Shown: positions 18,177 through 27,171 of the stretch, in pieces
Layout of the letters: each line of letters starts with the position of its first letter
How positions within the stretch are numbered: the stretch's first letter is position 1
Assembly (NCBI RefSeq): GCF_001748365.1
Contig: NZ_BDHH01000020.1
Coordinates: forward strand, 1 to 64,000
Direction: 5' to 3'
Origin: Fusibacter sp. 3D3
GTDB taxonomy: Bacteria; Bacillota; Clostridia; Peptostreptococcales; Acidaminobacteraceae
DNA: 64,000 nt
Position numbers and translations under genes: made by a program
The notes under the pieces: generated by a model
Databases searched by the model: none
What the model was told of the DNA's origin: nothing
What the model saw: the letters and a program-made list of their open reading frames with translations, nothing else

Positions 18177-19529
18177 ATGAAGCGTTTATTGACAATCGCA
18201 TTAACACTGATGGTATTGATAACAGGGTGTGGCACAAATGCAAATACTCAAGTGGGTACAGCAGCGACGCCTGAAACAACAACGACAAAAGCACCTGTGG
18301 AAATTGAATTCTGGCACGCTCTTGGCGGTGCACTTGGGGATGGTTTAAATGAAATTATAGAAGACTATAATGCAACACAGACTCAATACGTGGTCAAACC
18401 TGTGGTCATTGGCAGTTATTCAGAAATCGATGAAAAACTCCAAGCGGCATATGCAGCGGATCAAGTACCAGCACTTGTGGCTGGGGGATCCTTCAATCTC
18501 TTCGCTTCAAAGGGGTTGGTATCACCTTTTGAGGATTATATGCCAAGTGCTTATGACAAAGCGGATATTGTGGGCGGATTTTTGAAAGCGGCAACTGTTG
18601 ATGGCAAATTGATGGTAGCGCCCGCTTATGGCACTTCTCAAGTATTATATGTCAACAAGGCAGTGCTAAAAGAAGCGGGTAAAACGGTGGATGATCTCAG
18701 TTCGTGGCAGTCTATTGCAGGCATGAGTTCTTCAATTATAGGCTTAGACACCCATAAGGATAAAATAGGTTATGTATGGGAACCGATGTGGGGCTCTGGT
18801 AATATTGAAGATATGGCACGCTCAAATGGTGCCCAATTTATATCTGAAGATGGTAAGACTGTGATGATCAATTCACCTGAATGGGTGGCGGTTTTAGAAC
18901 AAGTGAGAGTATGGCTCCACGAGGATCAAATCATGAAAATTCACTCAGGTGGACAGGGATGGGAATATTGGTACAAAACTATGGATGACTGGGTTTATGG
19001 CAAATCTTTAGGCTATACGGGTTCTCCAGGTGACTATGCGATTGCACTAGAAGCTGTTAATAAAGCCATTTCAGAAGGTTATAAAAATGAGTTTGCAGTG
19101 GTGCATCAACCCGGTTGGGGTTCAAATGATCCAGCGCCTTATTTTAGCAGTTTGATGTACTTTATACCCAATGATTCTAATCTGACGGAAGATCAGAAAA
19201 AAGGTGCTGCTGATTTCGTAACATTTGCAACTTCAACGGATAATACCGCAAAATTCGCTATAGCAACAGGATATGCTGCTGTTAGAAAATCCGTTTTGGA
19301 TTTACCAAGCTATAAGGCATATCTTGCCTCAAATCCAGATGCGGATGTGGCACTTAAGCAGATTGATTTATATGCAGTACCAGAATTTATTGATCCAACA
19401 GGAGGCGCAATTTTGACTGCACTGAGTGAAGCTGTGGACAAAGTTGAAATCGAGAACATGTCTGCGCAAGAAGCACTGGATGCAGCTGCTGTAAAAGCTC
19501 AAAAAGAGCTTGATAAAATCAACAAGTAG
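18177..19529 (+). CDS. ABC solute-binding lipoprotein, UgpB-like
   Basis: Extracellular binding protein of the same transporter. The signal peptide ends in the lipobox LITGC (Cys about 18), and a short Thr-rich linker follows. The mature start IEFWHALGGALGDGLNEII closely resembles UgpB (FWHSMEGELG), which binds glycerol-3-phosphate or glycerophosphodiesters, so these are the best substrate guesses. Length 450 is typical. Ribosome site GGAGGG. It sits between the permease genes and a PHP phosphoesterase, which supports a phosphodiester substrate. Confidence 0.88.
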   Translation: MKRLLTIALTLMVLITGCGTNANTQVGTAATPETTTTKAPVEIEFWHALGGALGDGLNEIIEDYNATQTQYVVKPVVIGSYSEIDEKLQAAYAADQVPALVAGGSFNLFASKGLVSPFEDYMPSAYDKADIVGGFLKAATVDGKLMVAPAYGTSQVLYVNKAVLKEAGKTVDDLSSWQSIAGMSSSIIGLDTHKDKIGYVWEPMWGSGNIEDMARSNGAQFISEDGKTVMINSPEWVAVLEQVRVWLHEDQIMKIHSGGQGWEYWYKTMDDWVYGKSLGYTGSPGDYAIALEAVNKAISEGYKNEFAVVHQPGWGSNDPAPYFSSLMYFIPNDSNLTEDQKKGAADFVTFATSTDNTAKFAIATGYAAVRKSVLDLPSYKAYLASNPDADVALKQIDLYAVPEFIDPTGGAILTALSEAVDKVEIENMSAQEALDAAAVKAQKELDKINK

Positions 19530-19538
19530 TGTGTGCAA

Positions 19539-20996
19539 ATGATTGAATTCAGACAGCCTATAACGGCTTTATATGAAACAAAGTGGATTGAGATTAAAGC
19601 ACCTGGAGTTGGAATTACCATAGAGTCCATACTTGAAGGCGATTGTCATCTCTATGTGCGGGTTTATAATCCTGAGGGTATTTTTATTGGTGAGAGTGTG
19701 CATGGGCACTATGGTTATCCCGCTGTAATGCAATTTGGGAAAGAGATGTCAACCCTGAATGCGATGATGCATGCGCCCTTATCAGGGACCTATAAGTTTG
19801 AATTTGTGGTATTTCAGACACAGATGCCAGAGCATGCTTGCTTTTGCACGGTTAGGATTGAAACGGATGTTGAGCGCCGATTATTGGAGGCGTCCCTTTA
19901 CACTGAAAAAGTATGGTTTGGGCCTTTAAGCACTTTAGATCAAAGTGAGGTCGTAAATCTCGAAGCTCGGTACTATAGAGGTGATTTGCATGGGCACACG
20001 ACTCTTTCTGATGGTAAAATGACGCCTTCTGAGGCAATGCAAGTATTAAATGAATCCAAACTTGACTTTATGGCACTAACTGAGCACAATCGGATGCCTT
20101 TTGGGCATCGACAAGGTCAGGCTTTAATGATACCTGCTTTTGAACTCACTTTACCAAATGGGCACATTAATATTTGGGGGATGGATTCAGCGGATGTCTT
20201 GTCAGCACTTCTTAAGGCACCTGAAAATAGGTTGGCAAAAGGTGTTGATGCTTTTAAAGAAAAAGCCATTATTTCAGTGAATCACCCTTTTATGGTGCCG
20301 TGGGCTTATGAGGATAAAGAAATCTCGATGGAGGCTGTAAATACTTTAGAGGTGATTTGCGATCCGACTTATAGGGATTCGCCAGAGGCCAATCGAAAAG
20401 CCGTAGCCTTTATGGATTGGGTTTGGGAAAAGGGTTATACTCTATTCGGTGTCGGGGGGAGTGATGCCCATAATCCGACTTGGGAGCATTATGAAAACGC
20501 TTCTTCGCCAAGTGTGTATGGGGATCCCTCAACTTATGTGTACTGTGAGGGCCTATCGATTGAGCATTTAAAAAGAGGATTGCGCCTTGGCAAGTGCTAT
20601 GTTGCGCGGTGGGTTTCTCTAGATCTCAAAATAATGGCTTATACGATACAGCCAGGAACGACATATGATGGGACATTAGATGATTATCAAGTCACTCTTA
20701 CTTGGTTTGATTCTGATGAAGGGCATGCACCTGAAAGGTTTGAAGGGCGATTTTTCTACAACGGTAGATGTATTCAAATCGGTGTGTTGACACGTGAGAA
20801 TCCCATTATGATTTTGGAGAGACCCGTTTCTTTAAGGACGGCAGAAAGTTGGATTAGATTTGGTATTTATGATATGAATGGCGATGTAGTCGCTTATGTC
20901 AACCCAGTCTACTCAGCGGATAGAAAAAAACAGTCTGATGTATTAGGGACTTTAATGGAGGCATTTTCTAGAGATGATAAAGGGCATACTGTTTGA
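19539..20996 (+). CDS. PHP-domain metal-dependent phosphoesterase (CehA/McbA type)
   Basis: Likely phosphoesterase acting on the imported compound. After an N-terminal beta-rich domain (about 1-145) the PHP domain shows DLHGHTTLSDG near 149, LTEHNRMPF near 180, the metal-ligand Glu in PAFELTLPNGHINIWG near 205, NHPF near 247 and GGSDAHN near 308, which are the metal-binding motifs in family order. A further C-terminal domain is unassigned. No signal peptide. The start is uncertain: ATG 19539 is chosen, but GTG 19533 is in frame; neither has a clear ribosome site, suggesting translational coupling to the binding-protein gene 9 bp upstream. It overlaps the next gene by 23 bp. Confidence 0.82.
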   Translation: MIEFRQPITALYETKWIEIKAPGVGITIESILEGDCHLYVRVYNPEGIFIGESVHGHYGYPAVMQFGKEMSTLNAMMHAPLSGTYKFEFVVFQTQMPEHACFCTVRIETDVERRLLEASLYTEKVWFGPLSTLDQSEVVNLEARYYRGDLHGHTTLSDGKMTPSEAMQVLNESKLDFMALTEHNRMPFGHRQGQALMIPAFELTLPNGHINIWGMDSADVLSALLKAPENRLAKGVDAFKEKAIISVNHPFMVPWAYEDKEISMEAVNTLEVICDPTYRDSPEANRKAVAFMDWVWEKGYTLFGVGGSDAHNPTWEHYENASSPSVYGDPSTYVYCEGLSIEHLKRGLRLGKCYVARWVSLDLKIMAYTIQPGTTYDGTLDDYQVTLTWFDSDEGHAPERFEGRFFYNGRCIQIGVLTRENPIMILERPVSLRTAESWIRFGIYDMNGDVVAYVNPVYSADRKKQSDVLGTLMEAFSRDDKGHTV

Positions 20997-21672
20997 TAAA
21001 GACGGGACATTGATTGAATTTGAAAGCACTTGGCATTCTATTTTAAATGCTGTGTTTAAAGTGTTGGATGAAATGGGATATCCAGCGGATATGGGTTTAT
21101 TTAAAAAGCATGCAGGCTATCGTGATGACGGTTTTGAAAAGGAAAGTGCGATTCAATATCTCTCCACAACAGAGATTGTGAAAGAATGGGCTCGCCTATC
21201 TAGCAAGCGAGAAGAGGTGGCGGTTAAAGAGATTATAGAGGTGTTTGAACAAGTCACATCGGATGATAATATTGATGTCACCCTGCTTACTGGCACTGTT
21301 GATGCTTTGAATTATCTTACGGAGAAAAAGTATTGTCTTGGGATTGCCACTGCAGATACAATGGCTTCTTGCCGCAAGAGTTTACAGAAAGTGGACATTC
21401 TCGGGTATTTTGACTTTATCGGTGCGGATGATGGCGTTATTTGTCCTAAACCACATGCTGAAATGGGTGAACTGTTCTGTAAGCGCTTCAATTTAACGCC
21501 TGATGAAGTCCTTGTGGTGGGCGATAGCATTGCGGACTATGAATTTGCCAAGGCTTTTGGAGGCCATTTTATCGGGATAAGATCAACGTATAGCAATCTT
21601 GAATCAAGTGTTCCAGATGAGGTGAAACGATGTGACCATATCGCTGAGATTATCGATGTTTATCAGCTCTAA
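20974..21672 (+). CDS. HAD-superfamily hydrolase (phosphoglycolate-phosphatase-like)
   Basis: Phosphatase of the HAD IA subfamily. Motif I is FDKDGTLIEF at residue 7 (Asp nucleophile and acid/base Asp), motif II is the Thr in LGIATADT near 125, motif III the Lys in ICPKPHA, and motif IV GDSIADYEFA near 186. An alpha-helical cap lies between motifs I and II. It overlaps the PHP gene by 23 bp, so both are translated together; the pair could free glycerol or a sugar from the imported phospho-compound in two steps. Ribosome site GGAGG inside the PHP gene. Confidence 0.88.
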   Translation: MIKGILFDKDGTLIEFESTWHSILNAVFKVLDEMGYPADMGLFKKHAGYRDDGFEKESAIQYLSTTEIVKEWARLSSKREEVAVKEIIEVFEQVTSDDNIDVTLLTGTVDALNYLTEKKYCLGIATADTMASCRKSLQKVDILGYFDFIGADDGVICPKPHAEMGELFCKRFNLTPDEVLVVGDSIADYEFAKAFGGHFIGIRSTYSNLESSVPDEVKRCDHIAEIIDVYQL

Positions 21673-21728
21673 AGAGTGATTTGTTGACACTTAACATTGA
21701 AATAAAAGTACGCCAACTTTTAGAATAT

Positions 21729-21761
21729 AAAGGGGATGTTGTTTGCACAACATTCCCTTTA
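21729..21761 (+). terminator. Stem-loop after ABC/PHP/HAD operon
   Basis: AAAGGGGATGTTGT pairs with ACAACATTCCCTTT around a 4-nt loop. The downstream side is only TTTATATTG, so termination may be partial. Confidence 0.6.
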
Positions 21762-21874
21762 TATTGTCTCAAAGTTGGTTAAGCGCATTAATAAAGGGCC
21801 AATAAAAACTTTAAAAAGTATCCAAGATATGCTATGATTAGGCATAGTTAATAAAGAGATTAGGAGAGATTACT

Positions 21875-22591
21875 TTGGGAAGAATAGGAACGATTATTCA
21901 AAGAAAAGGTAAACAAGATGCTAAAAAAGCAAAAGAGTTTACTAAATTAGGAAGATATATTATGGTAGCTGCTAAAGAAGGTGGCGCAGACCCAGAATAC
22001 AATGCAGCTTTAAAATCTGCAATTGAAAAAGCAAAAGCGGCAAATATGCCAAATGATAACATCGATCGTGCTGTTAAAAAAGGCGCGGGTGATGGTGATG
22101 GTGCAGTCTTTACAGAATTGACTTATGAGGGCTATGGTCCAGGTGGTGTGGCAGTTTTGGTAGAGTGTCTTACAGATAACACCAATAGAACTGCAGCAGA
22201 TGTCAGAAGCTATTTCTCAAAAGGAAAAGGTAATCTCGGCACAAATGGTTGTGTTTCTTTTATGTTTGATCATAAAGGTGTTCTCGTTATTGATAAAAAA
22301 GAGGGCATGGATGATGAAGCACTAGAAATGATCGCAATCGAAGCGGGTTGTGAAGATTTTTCGGTGGAAGAAGATCACTATGAAATTTATACAGAAATCG
22401 GAGATTTTGCAGGCGTACGCGATGCACTTGCTGGACAAGGCTATGCCTTCAGCATGGCAGAGCTCCGCTACCTACCACAAACCATGACAGCTCTAACAGG
22501 CGAAGATGACATCAAAAACATGCAAAAACTCATCGACCTCATGGAAGACAGCGACGATGTCCAAACCGTGTACCATAACTGGGACGAATAA
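21875..22591 (+). CDS. yebC: YebC/PmpR/TACO1 family protein
   Basis: Family member known either as a DNA-binding regulator or, in recent work, as a translation factor easing polyproline stalls. The start is TTG 21875, preceded by TTAGGAGAG; the family N-terminus ([19 protein letters not shown]) follows directly. The central [16 protein letters not shown] and [14 protein letters not shown] are family signatures. Length 238 is complete. The last 61 bp (22532-22592) are repeated at 27172-27232, so the gene's 3' end is an integration site that the incoming element restored. Codon use in the last ~150 bp is markedly C-rich compared with the rest of the gene. Confidence 0.95.
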   Translation: MGRIGTIIQRKGKQDAKKAKEFTKLGRYIMVAAKEGGADPEYNAALKSAIEKAKAANMPNDNIDRAVKKGAGDGDGAVFTELTYEGYGPGGVAVLVECLTDNTNRTAADVRSYFSKGKGNLGTNGCVSFMFDHKGVLVIDKKEGMDDEALEMIAIEAGCEDFSVEEDHYEIYTEIGDFAGVRDALAGQGYAFSMAELRYLPQTMTALTGEDDIKNMQKLIDLMEDSDDVQTVYHNWDE

Positions 22592-22592
22592 G
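22532..22592 (+). repeat. attL-like direct repeat (yebC 3' end)
   Basis: 61 bp identical at 60 positions to 27172-27232 (C at 22555, T at 27195). It covers the last 20 codons of yebC and its stop. Together with the second copy it brackets 4.6 kb of phage-derived sequence, the pattern left by a site-specific recombinase that integrates into a gene's 3' end. Confidence 0.88.
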
Positions 22593-22690
22593 GAATGTTG
22601 GAATTTCAATGCTTTCAGAGTTTAATGTTGTGAGCTACGGCATCCGTTCTATATGTAAAATTATGTATTTCTGATTTGATTGCGATGAAC

Positions 22691-22744
22691 ACACCTATTT
22701 TTTAAGTTGATTATTTGATTAATTTAAAGGGTAGGTGTTTTTTT
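22691..22744 (+). terminator. Weak hairpin plus T-run ahead of integrase fragment
   Basis: ACACCTA (22691-22697) pairs with TAGGTGT (22732-22738) across a 34-nt loop, followed by TTTTTT just before the ATG at 22746. It may end the yebC transcript, although the loop is long. Confidence 0.35.
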
Positions 22745-22745
22745 T

Positions 22746-22979
22746 ATGAGAGAATTAAATGTGGCACTTGAAGATTTTATTTATGAAACAAAGACAGGGG
22801 GATATAGCCTAAAGACGCTCAAAAATTATAAAAATATTCCCTTAGCATTTTTAACATGGATTAATGAAGTTCATCAAGTTGATAAGGTTGAGCAAATTAC
22901 TAAGCGTCATATTCAAGAATATTTTGAGTTCAAATTGGAAAATGGATTATCTAGAACTTATGTAACCTACGGTCCTTAA
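22746..22979 (+). pseudogene. Tyrosine recombinase/integrase, N-terminal fragment
   Basis: 77 residues matching the SAM-like core-binding domain of phage integrases: helix ALEDFIYETKTGGYSLKTLKNY, FLTWINEV and KRHIQEYFEFKLENGLSRTYV. The match stops at about residue 74 and the whole catalytic domain (R-H-R-Y) is missing; no continuation is found in any frame downstream. It is the first ORF after the left repeat, the expected place for the integrase of an element inserted in yebC. GGGTAGGTG precedes the ATG. Confidence 0.78.
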
Positions 22980-23023
22980 AAGTGTAACGAGAATATCAAC
23001 CTAAATCAAGTAAAATCAATAGT

Positions 23024-23236
23024 TTGACGCTATTTCTATTTACATCACTATTTTCAACAAATATCGTATCCTTAGCTACAACAGAAGAATCTGGAGACCT
23101 GATTATTTCTCGCGTAATCGAGTTTGATAAGAGCGATAATAACAAAGTTCTCAATAAGAATACAGCTCAATTAACTTCCGTTCCAAATGCTGTTGAATTA
23201 AGAGTATACAATGTCGATGTAATCTATATAAAATAA
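23024..23236 (+). pseudogene. Fragment of an exported protein
   Basis: A 70-codon open frame beginning at TTG right after an in-frame TAG, with no ribosome site. Its first ~20 residues (LFLFTSLFSTNIVSLA) look like the end of a signal peptide with an AXA-like cleavage site, followed by TEESGDLIISR. Probably the remains of a longer gene whose start has been lost. No family recognised. Confidence 0.3.
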
Positions 23237-23292
23237 TTTTAAATAAATGATTCCAATTACTTATGCTATTAACTTGAAAAGGGGACTGATTT

Positions 23293-23718
23293 ATGAAAGT
23301 TTACCGTACTCCTGAGTTTGAAAAAATATTTTCTTTTTTTATTGACGTTTTCGTATTTTTAAAAAAAGAAGGGCGTGTTTGTTTACCAAAGTTTAATTGC
23401 ATGCAACAGGAAAGTGAAACTGTAATTGCATTTATAAACGAAGGCCTTTCTTTGTTTGAAGAAGCCTACGAGCCCGAAATTTTTAATATTCACATGACAG
23501 TATTGTTTCATTCAGCTTTAAAACGATGTAGCACAGACATAGAGATAGAAAAGATTGTTATTATTTATAATTATCTTGTTATTCTTTTTAAAGAAGATTT
23601 TTATTCATTTCTCCGTACCTCTCAAATGTGGTCAACATCTATCAAGCATTACGCAATTACTCATATGAGCGATTGCTTATTAGAACTTCAGTTAAAAGAT
23701 CTACATTCGTATCTCTAG
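23293..23718 (+). CDS. Hypothetical protein in island
   Basis: 141 residues, start ATG 23293 after AAAAGGGGAC. No signal peptide or membrane segment; largely alpha-helical, with a hydrophobic N-terminal helix (FSFFIDVFVFLKK). No motif recognised. It lies between the integrase fragment and the portal remnant, so it may be an accessory gene of the element. An overlapping frame at 23628-23840 has no ribosome site and is not called. Confidence 0.5.
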   Translation: MKVYRTPEFEKIFSFFIDVFVFLKKEGRVCLPKFNCMQQESETVIAFINEGLSLFEEAYEPEIFNIHMTVLFHSALKRCSTDIEIEKIVIIYNYLVILFKEDFYSFLRTSQMWSTSIKHYAITHMSDCLLELQLKDLHSYL

Positions 23719-23846
23719 GTTATTTTTTATTCAGAGATAAACTTTGGTCTTCAACTAATTTGATACCAATTAGGTCTGATGTAAATGTCGACATTAGAAT
23801 GTACATTTTTGATCATATAAAAATATACAATTCTAATTAGTCTTAA

Positions 23847-24125
23847 ATGCAGGGAACAACATTCAATGAGTTCGATTATGTTGGTGTAGAGTACCCGCTC
23901 AATAGACCAACCGATGATAAAGAGATTGTTGATATGCTTAGTACACAATTTAAAGATGGTGCATTGAGTTTAGAGAGTTATTTGGATAAGAGTCCATTGA
24001 TTACAGATGTAGGTCAAGAAGTTGAAAAATTAGGAAAACTATGTTGCAATCAAATTCAGAACTTATGTTCTGTTGTATCGTGTTATTTTGTCCACGCCTT
24101 ACGCACACTTATATGTGAATATTAG
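23847..24125 (+). pseudogene. Phage portal protein, C-terminal remnant
   Basis: The first ~60 residues (VGVEYPLNRPTDDKEIVDML, then LSLESYLDKSPLITDVGQEVEKL) match the end of SPP1-type portal proteins, where a beta strand plus P-x-D/E-x-x-E-I-V is followed by a helix and an acidic D-V-x-x-E-x-E-K-L tail. The rest of a roughly 450-residue portal protein is absent, and the C-terminal 30 residues (CCNQIQNLCSVVSC) look like out-of-frame read-through. Confidence 0.55.
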
Positions 24126-24751
24126 CCTTTCATTGAATCACACATGCCGTCAATAAGGGGGTTCAATATAGGTAATGATCGTGTTCGGTATCATACCATT
24201 AGAACTGGTACAATTGCATCAATCATAAAAAATAACTATGTAGTATTTCCAATGAATTGAATGGTATGGTTTATATAATATTAACATTATCTAAACCAAT
24301 AAACGTTGTACAATCGAATGGAAATTATAGAGGTGATACATTTATCAGTGCTTATTAATATTATGGTTCAGATTGAGTGAAATTAATCAAAAATATGCAA
24401 GATTCTATTCATATTTATGCAAATTGTATAAAAATCATGATTTAGAGGAATAGTTTAATAAGCAATAGATAAATTTAAAACATTGAAAGCGTTGCAAATA
24501 CTAAACTGTTAGAGATGGAAATTTCAACTATTCCGATAATATGTATTTAGGAAATAGTTTAGCCTATGTATAAATAGTTGTAGTCATAGAGGGAATGAGA
24601 ATAAATTTATACCCCCCTTATGATTTATCTTTTAGTGTAATACCAATTTTTATCCACCAAACTTTTAATATCTCTCTTTATTCAATCAAATCTTGCGTAC
24701 AAATGGTGGACAATTTTTCCTGTAAGTATTGAAATTAAAGGAGTATAGACC
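24126..24751. other. Gene-free AT-rich stretch of the island
   Basis: About 625 bp with no ORF having both a ribosome site and plausible composition. No hairpin terminator or tRNA is seen. Probably eroded phage sequence. Confidence 0.5.
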
Positions 24752-24883
24752 ATGAACGATATTCAATTAAAATGTGAGTCGCTATTAGATCAATTTACAG
24801 TTTCAGAGATAGTGGATGCTTTAAATAAATTATACCAGTGCAGTATTGATGTCATAAATGAATCGTTGAGTGAGGTTGAATGA
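24752..24883 (+). CDS. Small hypothetical protein (43 residues)
   Basis: ATG 24752 is preceded by TTAAAGGAG at ideal spacing. The peptide is acidic and helical (MNDIQLKCESLLDQFTVSEI...), ending SLSEVE. Too short for family assignment. It lies 88 bp before the 219-residue unknown ORF and may form a unit with it. Confidence 0.5.
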   Translation: MNDIQLKCESLLDQFTVSEIVDALNKLYQCSIDVINESLSEVE

Positions 24884-24971
24884 ATTTTCTGAAAAAGTAA
24901 GATTTGATCTAGTGACTTCTTTTTGAGAATGGGATACAATGGACATATCAAATATTGGGAGGGGAAACTGT

Positions 24972-25631
24972 ATGAATATTGGAGAGTTAAAAAATGTTCT
25001 AAGCCGTTCAATTAGTGGGTATGATGAATTTAATGAGAATGATTTTGTAAATTTTATTTTTAATCCAATTCAAATTACTTGTGATGACATGGTAATAGAC
25101 AAACATTTAAATTTAGTTATTAAGACGCAAAATAAGGAGTGTTGCACTAAAAGTTGTTTGAAAGATTCAGATATTTTAGATAGACTAGATGTATATTTAA
25201 CAAAGAATTATTGTTTACATCAATTTGATGCTTATTTGCAAACTAGTGAACTTTTAAGAAGAGAGGAAATACTAATAGATTTTATTATTGGAAATAGTAT
25301 ACATTATAATAATGGGGCATTAATTTTTGAGTTTCCAGTATCCAATGAAAATACAGACAACTACAAGACTGTATTTATACTTACAAATGTAATTGAAGGC
25401 GAAGTAAGAGACGATTTTTATTACTACGATTATTTGAAACCAAATGAATATATCAAACTTAATAAAATAGATGCTGAGAATAATCGAATGTTTGTTGAGA
25501 AAATAATTTCTATAAAATCTTTCAGTATTTACTTTTATATTGATGAATCTGTTAAAAATTATATGACTTTAACCAGTGAAACAACATCTTTAAATGATAA
25601 ATACTTTACACATCATATTGTTAGCAAATAA
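24972..25631 (+). CDS. Hypothetical protein in island (219 residues)
   Basis: Start ATG 24972 follows GGGAGGGG at 6 bp; the upstream in-frame ATG at 24939 has no ribosome site. An acidic, soluble protein with many Asn, Asp and Tyr residues, no signal peptide, and a Cys-rich spot (KECCTKSC) near residue 50. No domain recognised. A clean terminator follows, so it looks like an intact accessory (cargo) gene rather than debris. Function unknown. Confidence 0.6.
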   Translation: MNIGELKNVLSRSISGYDEFNENDFVNFIFNPIQITCDDMVIDKHLNLVIKTQNKECCTKSCLKDSDILDRLDVYLTKNYCLHQFDAYLQTSELLRREEILIDFIIGNSIHYNNGALIFEFPVSNENTDNYKTVFILTNVIEGEVRDDFYYYDYLKPNEYIKLNKIDAENNRMFVEKIISIKSFSIYFYIDESVKNYMTLTSETTSLNDKYFTHHIVSK

Positions 25632-25654
25632 TACTTTTTGAGAACAAATCAAAG

Positions 25655-25682
25655 AGAGCCTAAATCCATTGGCTCTTTTTTC
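25655..25682 (+). terminator. Terminator of 219-residue ORF
   Basis: AGAGCC and GGCTCT enclose a 10-nt loop and are followed by TTTTTT. Confidence 0.75.
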
Positions 25683-25921
25683 ATGTCATTCTATATTGTT
25701 TTTTGAACCGAATTAGACGATTTATTTTTTGCCATACCATTTATCCACCTAATGAATAAAACCTCTAATTCGCCATGAAATTCCCACTGGCAATAGGAGT
25801 TATTACCACTGTGTGAGAGCCTAGAAACGATTTTATTCATTTAGCCATAGTATTTATCATGAAATTATTAAAATTGAAACTAGACGCTACACTTAATTTT
25901 AAACACGAAAGGAGCAACACC

Positions 25922-26146
25922 ATGAAAATTATTGATAGATTAAATTTAGAATTAAACAATAAGGACTATTTCACGCAAGATAATTATATTCAATTCTTAA
26001 ATGAGAACACCCTCACATCAACAAAGGATTACAATAAAGCCACGCACCAGAAACAATTACTTTATACTGTGATTGATATTCTCGAAGCAGTTTCAAGTGG
26101 CTCAGACGATGAATCACCAATCACTTTATTATTCAGTAGAAAGTAG
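25922..26146 (+). CDS. Small phage connector-like protein
   Basis: 74 residues; ATG 25922 follows GAAAGGAG. The pattern MKIIDRLNLELNNKDYFTQDNYIQFLNENTL resembles short head-tail connector-region proteins of clostridial siphophages, in which a repeated helix-turn-helix motif includes Y-x-x-F-L-x-E-N-x-L. The gene directly precedes the frameshifted structural gene, as in phage morphogenesis modules. Identification is by pattern only. Confidence 0.45.
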   Translation: MKIIDRLNLELNNKDYFTQDNYIQFLNENTLTSTKDYNKATHQKQLLYTVIDILEAVSSGSDDESPITLLFSRK

Positions 26147-26154
26147 GTAAATAA

Positions 26155-27017
26155 ATGGACACTAGCAAATATATGTTTGATTATTACATGAAACAATACT
26201 CAATTGATGCTGAGAAATCGAATGGTGATATTATCAAGGTGTTTTTTAAAGAGATTACAGATGCCAATAATGATGATAAGAAATTCATATTTTCACATTT
26301 AGGGGATTTGACTCAAGGTGAGATTATAATTGTTGATGGGATTCATTGGATGATTACACAAGAAAGTGAACCAGTGACACATCAATCTTATGGGAAAATG
26401 ACTTGTGTTAGGCTGATACATTTAATCAATTTTGGTATTGATAAGATTCTCAACTCTAATTATGGTGCAATTGAATTAGGGAATCAAGGTTTAACAGGCT
26501 CTCAATATCCTTTACAAGATGGGAAAATGATTGTGAGTTTACCTCTCAATGAGAACACAATTAAAATTCAAACTAATGATAGAATAATCAAATTTAATTC
26601 TGCTTGGAAGGTTGAGTTGAGCAAGCCACAACAGAATATAAAGATATCGTTTCATTGTATTTAGAAAAAACCTCAGTCCTTAGTGGCGATGATTTGATTA
26701 ATGAAATCCCAGATGGTGTGGGTGAAGAGCCTGTTATAATTTCTGAAAACAGATGGGGCAAAACAGATTTAAAAGTAATTGAGGATTTTACAGATAGTGC
26801 TGATATTTATGAATATGTTGATGATATCGCAACTGACACTACATTCACATTTAGAATTGATGGTATTGATTCAGCGAACTATTCAATCACATCCACAACA
26901 AGTAACTCTATCACGATCAAGTGCATAAATTATTATTATACAGGTTTACTGGTAGGAATTAACAATAGAACCAGTGAAGAAACGTCTATCCCATTAACTT
27001 TAAAAGGGTTGTTTTAG
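26155..27017 (+). pseudogene. Phage structural protein, broken by a frameshift
   Basis: Frame 1 (26155-26664, 169 residues) starts at ATG after AGTAGGTAA and runs to a stop with an abrupt change of character. From about 26650 a second frame continues without its own ribosome site (LYLEKTSVLSGDDLINEIPD...) to 27017. Joined, they give about 287 residues whose C-terminal part is beta-rich and Ig-like (TFTFRIDGIDSANYSITS). A single-base change near 26640-26650 restores the reading, so this is probably one gene inactivated by an indel. Likely a head-closure or tail-associated protein; exact family unknown. Confidence 0.55.
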
Positions 27018-27171
27018 GGTGAAAAATTGATTATAATGAGTTATGGTATACTAATTGTACATCAACTTAAAAGTAGTGTGAGCTATGATAGACTTCATCA
27101 AAAAAACAACAAAAAAACATAATTTTCAAAAATAAAAAACCTCGAAAGCCAGTTATATCAACGGTTTCAAA

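Noticed and set aside
24790..25011. 73-codon ORF on the - strand of the island
   Set aside because: Antisense to two + strand ORFs with good ribosome sites; no site of its own.
26640..26664. Programmed ribosomal frameshift in the phage structural gene
   Set aside because: No slippery heptamer or following stem is seen; simple mutation is more likely in a decayed prophage.
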